The notes under the pieces were generated by a model. It made no database searches. It had not been told where the DNA came from and saw only the letters and a program-made list of their open reading frames with translations. A stretch of DNA of 64,000 nucleotides from Acanthaster planci (lineage: Eukaryota > Echinodermata > Asteroidea > Valvatida > Acanthasteridae), in the NCBI RefSeq assembly GCF_001949145.1, contig NW_019091526.1:317444-381443 (forward strand), in the 5' to 3' direction. Numbering within the stretch: position 1 is the stretch's first letter; each line of letters begins with the position of its first letter. A program made the position numbers and the translations under genes. Of the stretch, positions 27,001 to 39,000 are shown piece by piece.

Positions 27001-30000
27001 AGCGAGGCTACACTTGCAAAAGCACACACTGGGCGTCGTTACGCGGTAGGGTGCACAGTGTAAGTTTCGAACGTATCCAATGTTGCCACTCTAGCCCCTT
27101 CTGGACCCTGCTATGCAAAAAACACCCATACTAGTGGACTGTGGGATGGAGGAGGGGCTTAGTGCAGCCCCAAAGAACTAATCACCACAGGTATTGTTTA
27201 AAATCGGTGGCACGTCCCCAAACAAGAAAAAAGATGGTAAAGGAAGGGAGACATTCGGTAACAATCTAACGACACCTTAATGGATCCTAACCAAACTTGA
27301 CACATTGAATTTTCATGAATACGTCCTCAGAAAAAAGTCATGGGTAGCCATGGAAACCATTACAATGGGAAAGAGCCAACCAAATCTTTTTACATATAGG
27401 AGTCTTCAATTTTTTTGGCACGAAACATCTTTAATGTTGAGAATAAAACTCAGTGATTCAAACATTTTGCTCTTCTACAGTAAAGACATGACCAAGAACT
27501 TAGGTGTTTAAGTATTGTAAAACAACGATGGATCACAAGAATCATGTCCAGATACCGTATTTTTTCAGTCAAACTTGGAATCTGACGGGGAAAAGGGGTT
27601 TTGAGTGGGCAAGATTATCCGCTTCTCTCACCTCTATCCACGTTCCCAATCTTTTGATGTTAATATTGTTGAGTTTTACACTGCTCTGCTCCAACCTCAC
27701 GAACACCGGCATGGAGGTGTCGCCCACGTAGATTGGGATGTCGGGATTGCGCTCAGATAACACCTCCAGCGTTGGGTAACTGTCAAGCCAACAGGAAGGT
27801 ACGGGTGCTAGAAGTTATGTGTGTTACTATATCGATGATGGTTGCCGCCCGGGCAATTTGTCTTGGAGAGAGCCGCATTTGTACGTGCAATATGTTATTG
27901 CTTTTTTCAAGCCGTCAAACCTAGTTTCTGATCTAAGCGGGATTTTTAGTACTTTGTAAAGGGACTTTACAATAGTGTGCGCACGAGATTGAGCAGGAAA
28001 ATTCTGTATAGATTAGAAAGTAATAGCAAAAACGATTTAATGGGATTTTCTGAAGAAAAAACTGAACAAAGCTAGAAACCCTGAGAGAAAATGATCAAAA
28101 TCGCACCATTTACTTTTCAATGGCCCTTGCCGCCAAGACCATTTGTGTGCATGCGTGCATAATTACGAATTTACTAGAGAAAGGCCTGTTGTTCTACCTT
28201 GTACCACTTTATCTCAACCATACTGAGCAGCCAGTAAGCAACCATTATGGAGACAACTCAATCATTGGCTGATTCTCCAGCTGAGAAAACAGCAAAGTTA
28301 AACGCCACTCTTGAACAGATATGCAGGCAATAGGAAAGGACACCTCTAATTCGTGCACCCTCTCCGCAGTATACATTAGCATTATGCATAAGTGCAAATC
28401 AACGTGATCATTGACGGAACAATTGGTAGTGGAATTTCAGACGTGATTTCAAGAACGACTGAATTAGAAATGGATTCGGTCAGAAGAGGTTCAACAAGAT
28501 TATGGTAGTAATGCCGGCGTTTTCAACATCATTTTTGTGGTGACGTGCACACGTTGTACCCAGGGAATACTACAGTATAAATAAAACGACTATAAGTACA
28601 ACGATATAACAATTTCCGATGCCCTTTTCCCGGCTGCAATGGTTATCATATCTACATTGTTCTTGTAGTTGGTAGATGAATGTGCAAGTTTTCGTCTAAT
28701 GGGCCCATTGATATGCTGTGCAACTGCCTGATCCATATTCATTATAATGTTGGATTGAGGTTTTCTTTGCAATGTCACTTTTGAGGTTTAGAGTTTATCC
28801 TTTGCTTCATATGCGATAGGAGCCCATAAGGAGACAAGTTTCCTCGAAATAACTCACAAGGACCCTTCCCTATTACAAGCGCAGATCCTGAATAATTGGT
28901 CGAAACCCCTTAAAGGCTTGCTCTCCTCGAGTTTGGATTAGAAAATAATATCGATTAGGCAAATGTTGAGGTTCCAGTCTTTTTGCGCTAGTATGTTCCT
29001 ATAAGGTACCCTTATTTGGTCGGTCATAGGATGGTTAGTCTCTTCTATGTGCTGGCTTCTGGTGTTCTGGATTTTGTTTAGCGTCCCCTCTTTGCAACCA
29101 AAACCCTAGTCTAATCTAGTCTTAATCTTCGCGAGACTTGAGTCTTGGGTCGTTAGACCTTGCGAGATCTCGATGCCTTGTCTGCGTGAAACCACATTTT
29201 CTCATGAGTGTTTTTTTGACGGGTCGACTTGAATCAGAATACAGGTAACGGCCTGGCCACTTACTTCAAATGGTCGGAGTGAAGGTGGCTGATGTATATG
29301 AGGTCGGCTTTGACCAACCTGTCCAAGCAGTCTGGTGGCGGCTCGTGCATCAGCCACCAGCCACGGGCGAATGCGGGGCCCATCAGCCACGGGTCCGTGA
29401 TCATTACCAGATCTCCCAGCTTTAACTCTATGCAGGCATGCGTGATGTAGGTGACCTGTGTAGGTGACAAACGGGACACATAAAAACTTCAGCATCTACG
29501 AACTATCACTCGAAGGTCGACTGAATTGACCGTTTTTCCCTCGAAGTCTAAAAAAGGAGAAAAAAAATCTAAATGTCTTATGTCAAAGACTTTTGTTCTC
29601 TTCCCTCTCTCTCCCATGCTAATCGAAAGCTATATTGCCCACAATATCCGACATCACTGACACCACGAACTGACACTAAGTTGTGCGCGAGGTGATCTCA
29701 TTTGTGCGCATTTTAGAGAACTGAGTGGTTTTCATTTTTACGAACTCTGTACGTTACGAACGAACTCTGTACATTTTCGTTTTCACGAACTAATTCTACA
29801 AGTTAAAACGATTTCTAATTCAATTTTCGGTAGGGCAGCAAGTAAACAGATGGATTAAATTCGTGTCAAACCTTTCAAAGCATTTTTTCCTGCATTGCCA
29901 TATAACAAGCTTGGATGTCAGTCAATTTAGCTTCAGTGTCCGATGTGCGCGCGCGATACCGGATGCTGCTTCGGAATGAAACCGAAATTGTTAATACGAA

Positions 30001-33000
30001 CTGATACGCAGTTGCAACGGAGTGGCAGTTCGTGGTGTCGGTGACAAATTATGGACGCCCAAAGTTTAAAGAAAAATAAAAAAATTCTCCGAAGTATTTG
30101 ACATATGTCTAAGACTTTTTAAAACTTTGTAATTTGTCCATATTTTTCAGTATTGATTGTAGAAGACCCACTGAAGAAAAACTCAAACAAATCAGCTATT
30201 AGGCTCATCGGCACTGTTGAACTCTAGTTTCCTTTGCATGAAACGAATATGTCTATTCCCCATGGATGGAATGCCAGTCCCTCCCAGGTTGCTACCCATT
30301 ATGCTGGTACCCATTCGTACCCCTGGGCGGAGAGAGGCAAGCAGGGATTTTGAAGTGACTTCTCCATGCAAGGCTACAACTTATTATCGGCAGCTGGATT
30401 TGAACCCCTGATCCAGTAGCGTAACTTTGTGCCGGAAATGGGGGTGGGGGGGTGGGGGATGACTTGCCCGGCCATGAAACTTTGAAAAGTGGGGAGAACA
30501 CCTTTTGACTCTACATGATATTGATGCATACCTGTAAAATGTATTCAGAAGGGCCTGTTTGTGGTTTAAAACTGTTTTTCCTCTTTTGAGTGATACTGAA
30601 TGCATTTTAGTGGTTAGAACTCTAAAAAATCATCGAAATCCGTTTTAATTTTTTACTCACCACAAAAAAGTGGGGGATGATTCAACCGCTTACCCCCACC
30701 TGTTTGTGCGTGTGTAGAGGGGGACATATACCTCCACCCCCCCAGGATTTACACCCATGCACTGCTCCTCTGATCACGAGTCACAAAGCTTGTACTTCTA
30801 TCATCTAAGAAAACTCAAGGATGTAACGCAAAAAGCGCTCAATATAAAAACGACGAAGTACAAAATTACATTCAGCGGCGCGTCTTTAGAGGCTTGTAAC
30901 ACCTCCTCTCCCTGCAGTATCTGGAGCCTAGGTTGGGAGAAATTATTGCAGGGGACATGATAAAAGGGGATTCCGTATATCAATCCTCAATGGCAGTGAT
31001 CCAGTCTGACTGTTCATTATGTTCAACGTGGCGATGCAATGTTAGCAGCGCATGCTATCTTTGCAGATTGCCAGCGGTGTTTGACTCAACCTTCAGATTT
31101 TGTACTCTTGATCCATTATTCAAGAGCACTAAATTCTTGCTAAGGAAATTCCTTTATATAGATGTTGACTACGATTGACTTTATAATGTTATCGGAAGTT
31201 TAATCGCCGTTACTACTCCTCGATCAGTATGCAGTAAACCAGATGCTGATGCAGATAGTTGATCTTTTGATATCTGTTTTGTGTTCTGCATGCGTAGAGT
31301 AAGTAAGATTTGAAGCTTTGCATGGGGGAAGTTACATGAGAGGTAGGCTCGTGGGTACACAATGGAATCAATCTCTTTTTTTGGAGTTGTGGTTATAGAA
31401 GAACCAGTGAATGTTGACTCAATGCTGTGGCCGTCCTTAGGAGAGTCTGCCGGACTCGAGCGGACAACTAGGTTATAAAGGTAATCCGAGAGCGGTGGAG
31501 CGTGGAACGGGATTGCGGGTTGTGTAACTGCTGCGCATGCACCGGGGCACGAAGGTGTTGCATCCTGTGGTGGTGCCGCGCCGAGATGCAGAATTGGCGG
31601 AAACCTTGGGTTCGGGTATAGAGGACCCTTATGCCTCGTGGTTGGTATGGGTTACGGGTGTGGAGGACCCTGCTGCCCGGGGTGGGAATCGTCTTGGGGT
31701 GCTATATAGTATTGGGCGCCAGATGTCGCTGAGCTTGAAACCGATGTCTTAGGGGACAGTGGTGTGCCAGAAAATCTCGACGGCTTCTCTGATTCTTCTT
31801 GAGAGCCAGTTCTGGATGGGGGCGATGAGTTTTCTGCATTGTCCTATTTGATGTGGTAGTCCGAGGAGTGTGCGTGTTTGACGATGGCCGACTTGTCGTA
31901 TTATCCGTGCGCACGGTGCTCTTAGGCACGCCTGGTGGGGAGGTTCCTGCCGGTTTCTCCCATGTATACTTGCCCGCATTCAAGTGGAATGCGATATACA
32001 CCGGGATGACTGCTGGGTGGGTGCTTTGTCCTTGTGGGTGTGGAGTACAGACTGCAGCTTGTTGGGTGCCGGGTAGACTTGGATGTTGGCCGACTCTAGG
32101 GTAATGCAGAGTTGGTGGGAAGTGGAGCCCTGGTATGGTAGATATACTGTGGCGGTGGTGGTTGGGGGGCTTTGGGTGTAAGCGCCCCTAGTGTCCTTGG
32201 AGGGGGCTTGGAAAGCTGATGCGCTTGTGGTGGCAGCTGTTCATTTGCAGGGCCGTCTTGATGTGCTTGTCACAGGTTGCATTGGTCGCCGATTTCAAAG
32301 GTTCCGTGGACGAGGGTGCGGTTGACTGATGTCTTGATGGCTAGTTGGTGGAAGGTCTCTGGTGCAGGTACCTATCGGTGTGGGTGGGATTGCGGTGTAC
32401 ACGGTGGTAAAGGGTGCCGTCTGGATTCCTGGACAGGTGGACATCCAGGAAGGAGTATGGAATTCCATATATGCCGTCGCCCGTCGCCTTTTGCTTTTCA
32501 AAAGCAAAAGGCGACGGACGACGCACGACGGGGCGACGCACGACGGACGACGCACGACGACAGATATGGAATTCCATGAAGGAGAGTTCTCCGTCTTGCT
32601 CTTGTTCCATGCTGAACTTGGAAGAATCTTAGACAGGAAGATGTTGACGGGCGGAGGTGGCGGTACAGAGCTGCTGGGATGGAGTCGGAATTGTGGAGGG
32701 CGAGGAGCTTGCTGGCAATGCGTTCTCGGTGGCTTGGGTGGGGTACTTGGACAGAGGACGGTACGCGCAGAATGTGAGGATGTCTTGTACCCTCTTGGTG
32801 TAAGCTGTGCGATCCATGACCACGGTGGTGTTGCTCTTGTCACCCGTGATGATATGGATGGTCTTATCACTGCGGAGATCACGGAGGGCTTCAACTTCGG
32901 GCTTGGTGAGGTTGGGCTTGGCTGTGGTGAAGCCGGGATTTTGACGCGGATGTTGAGTCGCACATATTGCTGCGATTTTTTTCCATCAAGGCAGGTCGCG

Positions 33001-36000
33001 AGTGAGTTGCTCGGCTATAGACACAGCAATTGCTTTTTGACGTTGTGCCCAGTGCGTTATGCCAAACTGCCCGACCGCATAACGACTTGAGATCAAGCCG
33101 AACATATAGATCATTGCGCGAGCGCGTGAAAACTAGCTTGCTAGAAAAATATTGCGGCAATATCTGTGACTGGAGATACAAGTCATAAAATTGGTCGCGA
33201 ATATTGGCGTCAATATTAGCGGTTGAAGAGCGAGTGGTGAATTGTGGTCGCAAATATTGGCGGTAATATTGACGATTGGCGATGTCCCTCTAGGGCTACC
33301 ATAAGAAACCGTGCGAAGCCACAACCACATACCATACCCAAGGATACGGCCCGCTGTGTCAAAAATGACAGAATGCTCAAGGCCATGCATGGGTACACAT
33401 ACATCCGTTCATGATCCGTTATAGTGAGCGCTGCTTGGCTTAGCCAGTACTGGTGCTGATATAACGTGTGATTTCTTATTAAAACAAGATAGAAATGATA
33501 CTTTTAGAGGAAGAGAGCCAATAGTATCTTAAATTTTGCACAGTGTGGAGAAAAGTCATGTCAAACCATTTGCTTTCTGTCAAAGCTAACATTGGCCTTG
33601 GCCACGCTAAACTGATTCTGAGGGCCAAAAATAACGTCACGTGTTTCAAAGGGTTCATAAAAGGTCCTGTCGCTTTCACACGCTGACAGCCAGGTCGATC
33701 TAGGTCTGGATGTATTTAAAAAAGAAATCCATTGGCTTGAGGCGGTGAATGCATGTGAAACTATGACTGACGCGATCGTTTATTGAAACAAACTGGACCA
33801 GAACGGGCTCGGCAAATAACAGCGTTAGATGCAGTTCTGTAAGCCTGTCACGCAGTATATGTTGTCACCAATGTGATTGATGGCGTGGTTAAAAATATGA
33901 GGCTATTAAACATGCTTTTCACCTGAAAACCTGTACAATGTAGTAATAAACTATTCCTGTGACGTCACTCCTTTGTTCAAAGTGTAGATTATTTTTATGA
34001 ATCTATATAGGTGGCTGTAGATTCGTAACAAATCTACAGTTAGGCCTATATTGCGAATCCGTGAAAAATCTATACAGTTACTGTAGTTTAGTAACAACGA
34101 TGAGATTACCCTCGTATCCCCCCTCCCCTCGTTTCGGTCAAAACGGTCGTGACCGGTTGGGGTGGAGTATGACTATATTGTTGTTTGTTTTAATGGCACT
34201 TTCAGCAACTCAGGCTATTTGCGCCAGTAATTATACGTTTATTATTAATCAGCATCACATCATTACGGAGTTAGTCAGGAAGAAGGTCCATTTTAGAGGC
34301 AGGAGGAACCGGAGAACCCGGAGAATAGGCGAGGGCGCATATGGACTGGAAACCAAATGCACTTAGAGCCCGGGGTCAAGTCGGGACTTGAACCCGGCCC
34401 TCATTGGTACAAAGCGAGGAAAGAACCGCGTTAACCCGCACCCCCGAGTATAGCCACGGTTTGGTGCCGTGGCACTGATTTTACGGGGCCTCATGAATGA
34501 CAGGCACAGTGAGCAAACTTAAGGGATAACAAGGAACGCCTACACTCCGGCCTTATTTTGTATGCTTGCCATTCTCCACGGAAAATGACTTAAAGCTTAT
34601 CTTTCGTTTTTTTCAGAATCAGTGCTCTATAAAGCAAGATTTTCAACAAAGATTTGAATTTTTCTCTTCACCTTTCAACAAGGAATAAACTCTCTGTGTC
34701 TACGTTTTCCCCACTCTTTTGTTGGATTATAATTTAATGGAATTGACGCAAACTTAGTCCCGAGGTGACGGATCGATTAGGATAACTGCTCCCTGAGTAT
34801 GCGGTCCAGCACATTTATCCCAGTCCGTTTAAAACGGCTTTCGAACATACTTGTGTAATCTTGCTTGTCGAGTAAAGGCGCCTTTCTATATAAGCATCAA
34901 CACTTGCGCCATGCGGTGCGTATCCGTCCAAATCCCCCCGAGAGTGATTCTGACGGCCAAATGCAGCGCACACGTGTGTTTTATGTAACTGGAGTGGTTT
35001 TTTGTGTCCGTGAAAGTGAAACGCATGAACGCATCGCGTACGCAACGCAGCCCACAAACGTACATATGGAACAGTGCCTTTATCCTGTAAATTCTCTTGT
35101 GTTGTTAATTCCTGTAACGCTATAAGCAATTTTAGGTGGATATGTCCCGCTATAAGCAATATTAGGTGGATACGTCCGCTTTATAAAAAAGCCTTTATTG
35201 TTGTCATTGAACTCCAAAATTTGCATCATAATTTGAACCCAAGGTTGCCCATTCTCAAAACGAAATAGCAATATGCAGTGATTCATACATAAGAACATGT
35301 AAGGGTCAATGAACCTCATCTTGAGTGGTTTGTAAAGTGGTTCTAAAAGTGCTAACCATACTTTCATAAGGTTGAGATAGCATCGCCCAATTGCATTGCG
35401 TCCTGTAATGGTTTTAGTGCTGAAGGTTTCGCTGCAATGGCACACATAATAATGAATCCAAGGCGCAGGAGGAAGAGAATATATTCAGCACTGAGTGTTG
35501 ACTGCACAAATTACTCTCTTGAAGTTGATGTGCCACTCCTCAACTTCAAAGAGTCCTGTGGTAGTTTTAGTTGGATAAGTTTCCCTGTAATGACACACGT
35601 ACTACTCCAAGGCACAAGAGGAAGAGAAGAGAGTACATCTATGCACATGTATCCAGCACTGATGTTGTTTACTGCATGGAGACTGTCAGTGTTTCACGTT
35701 GCCAACCCGTGCACATAATGGAACAAAGGTGTGCACTCGGGCGAAGGGGTAACGTCATAGACTCAGGACTCCATGTTTGTGTAACAAAACAAAACTACAA
35801 AGTCAAAGAATAGACTTGGAACTGCAGGTTCGTGCAAGAATGGCTCGGCTTTGCCTCGTCCATACTTCGAACCAATCTACAGTCCTCGTCCATTCTCTAT
35901 GATTGAACTGCTTCCGGCTGACAATGGTTAATCCAAGGGAAACTTTTATTCTTTAGCGACAAAATTATTTAGCCCCTTTACTTCATTCTACCTTACTACC

Positions 36001-39000
36001 TGATCTGGCAGAATACGCTCATCAATTTTGAAACACATTTCATCACTAACTGAAGCTTATTTGATACATCTTATATCGTTAGCAGATTCGTTTATGTTTT
36101 AAAATCTTGTTTGAAAACATGCAGTAAGGCAGAGCTTCAAAATTAGTAACTTGTATGACATTTATTTTGGGGGGCATAACTTACAGAAAATATGCCCGTG
36201 CCTACCGTCGACAATGGCGTAGCCGGGGGGAGGTCTGGGGGCATGTGCCCCCCCCCAATTCCCGGTGCCCCTAGGTGCGCCCCCTGCCCTGAAAAATACG
36301 GATTTATGGATATTGAACAAGGCTAACAAAACTTTCCCCCAAGAAACACACCACTGAAAGCTGGTGCCCCCCTATAAGATGCTGGTGTCCCCTTCGTGCC
36401 CCCCACACAATCCTAGCTACTCCACTGACCGTCGACCAGGAGATTTCAAGTGGCTCATTATCTGCACATCTGAACATAGATTTACGGTCTGTTTACTGAA
36501 AGATAGCTGAAAATGTAAACAAATAAACAAATCGACTTACCTGTACTTCACCGACTTGGAGCGGTTCTGGATCCCTCTTGTTGGTTTCCCACGGATGGCG
36601 CGGCCGCAGCTCAACTATGCTTAGGCTTCCATCTTCGTTTAATTCAGGTACTTTCAAGGGTGGAATTTCAAATAAACGTAAATTAGGTGAAGGGCTCACA
36701 AGTAGTTCACAGGCAACATAAAGTGCAACTTTTACACTTCTCTGTTCAACAGCCCTTTGAAGGTGTGCCTTTTCTGACAAAATAATAACGATTCAAGACA
36801 TGTCATTTGGGGCTATTGTTCACTTTGGGGATTACTGTTAAAATTGTGATGTTTTCATTGAATTGTTTGTGTGAACCTTTTGCTGTGCGACAGACCGAAA
36901 AACCAGTGTATTTTACCTGTCCATTCCCTTGTCTTCACCGCCCTTACAGGGCGTCGGGAGGTGGCAATATACATTTAGGGTAACCGGATCTTTTCTCTTC
37001 TTTTCCGGTGCTGACAAAATTAATGGAATGACTTGGGGCAACCTCTGGAGATTTACGAACTTTCTCGTGGTGTGTTGCCTTGGGGAGAATAGTTGTTTTT
37101 CATCCCCAGGTTCAGGCAACCGTCCAGATAAATTATGCCGGGTTTGGTTATGGTTATCAACTTGGACAAGCAAAATTCATGCAGACCAATAATGTTTTAG
37201 GATGTTGTCATAATGATCATTAGACGGAGCCGTGCGTAAGTTTCAGCCAATAAACATTTTGTCTTTATTGTTCTTACCAAGCTGCTCTTGACTGAAGCAG
37301 TCTGGAGGGTTGACGTATTGCATGGTCCGTGCATCTAATTTCCATCCATGCTTGGTACAGCGAAGTACACTGCCGATGAAAAATTGAAAAATTTCTTTGT
37401 GATTGGCTTCCTTGTGAACATCAGATCAATCATTGGCATGTTGATTTTGATGACTAATTTAATCCAAGAATCCAATCAGCTTTATTTTCAGGTTACCTTT
37501 TGACCTTCAAATTCTGTGAAGATCACATGGAATTATTTTTCGGCGCTATAGAGGCAGATGAGAATTCAACAATAACCCCTCCGTCACACAGTTCCAAAGA
37601 AAAAGGCATGCTTGGCTCGTTATGCCTGCGACATGAAGAGCGTATCTCCAAGAATACGCAGGTCCAGGAGAGGGGAATAAAGGAAGATTCAATCCTTCGA
37701 TGTTGAGCTAAACCAAAGATATTTTACATAGATGTCATGTACTGTTTAATTATCGGTGGTCGTGAGAAAATAACATGGCGGCCGCCAAAAGACCATGACA
37801 CAAATATTTACTTGATGTTAAAAAAATTAAAGTTGTTTTGGCTAATGACACATCCCCTGTATGCAAGCGCAGCAATTACGACAAACGCGGAGATCGGTAA
37901 CCAACTCTCATTACGAAGCTCGTTGCAAAGTCCCCTTAAATAGGCTCTGACTTGCGGGAATGAACTCTGAACTCGATTCGAAGTTTTTGGCGTTGTGAGT
38001 TTGCCCAGATTGAGAGTTGAAAGCTAAATGTTTGCTTTAATAAATTTAAAGAAATGTTAATACAGAATCTACACCGTTGAGGTAAAAGCGGCATATAAAG
38101 ACCCATGAAGGGCCAACCCTACAGAGACAGCAGTAGCGCATGTTAACCCATTTCTCAGGGCTTGAACTCAGCCGAGCCGATTCGTCACTTTTGTTGCTTT
38201 TTTAGTTTGGCCTTGCAATGAACCAACAGGCCTACTGCCGCTGGAGTGAAGGATACTTTGGATTTAAATAGAAAGCTGCCATGCAGTTTCGGTGACTAAG
38301 TTGACTATTGTTGTCCTATAGACGTCCTTTCGAAGGCGCGGTCAGGTCACTGACTAATAAAATTCACCCGAGCTTTCAAACAAAATGGGGGAGAAGGTCG
38401 TTCCATATTTTTCTTTTCACCATAGCATATAGACGTTTATCCATATACTTATTTACTAATTATTGTTGTATCCATATCTAATTACCTCAGCCTAGCACTT
38501 TTTACCAGACCTCAAAGATAGTTCCCCAGATTATCTAGCTCCAAATGACTACATACAAAAACCAACCAAACACAAAAAACCCCGCTCCAGTGTTTCCTAT
38601 GAAATAGAAATTGTGACTTTCAAAAGTGATATCTTTGTGTAAATGTAACAAAAAATATTCAAAGGCAGCTCCGTTGCGGGGGGATATGTTAAAACGGAAA
38701 CTTCCATAACATGGCAATGTTTTTCTTTTTTTGCTGGTTACGGAAGTTCACTGATAAATTCAGTAATTCTGGAATAGAGCCCGAAAGTAAAAGGTCACGC
38801 GGCTCAGCAGCGAGCTTCCGGAACCCTCGCGCAGTCCCCCTATTGGGATTTTACATTGGGCCGTCCTATCACGTTCGATGATTTTTGGAAGAATAATTCC
38901 TCACTGAAACCACCCCATGAAACACTCGTGTCGGAACTTTACCTTTGTCTCTTTCAAGTAATATTTAGGAAAAGTCGCATGGAGATAGGTAAAAAACGAA

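Noticed and set aside
32295-33090. Overlapping 222- and 242-codon frames on opposite strands
   Set aside because: The sequence is GC-rich Penelope-like element plus a hairpin insert; the true RT and endonuclease blocks are in other minus frames.
34061-34366. 101-codon plus frame with a signal-peptide-like hydrophobic run
   Set aside because: Overlaps the antisense SINE copy D and lies in CMAH intron 3; the hydrophobic stretch is probably chance.
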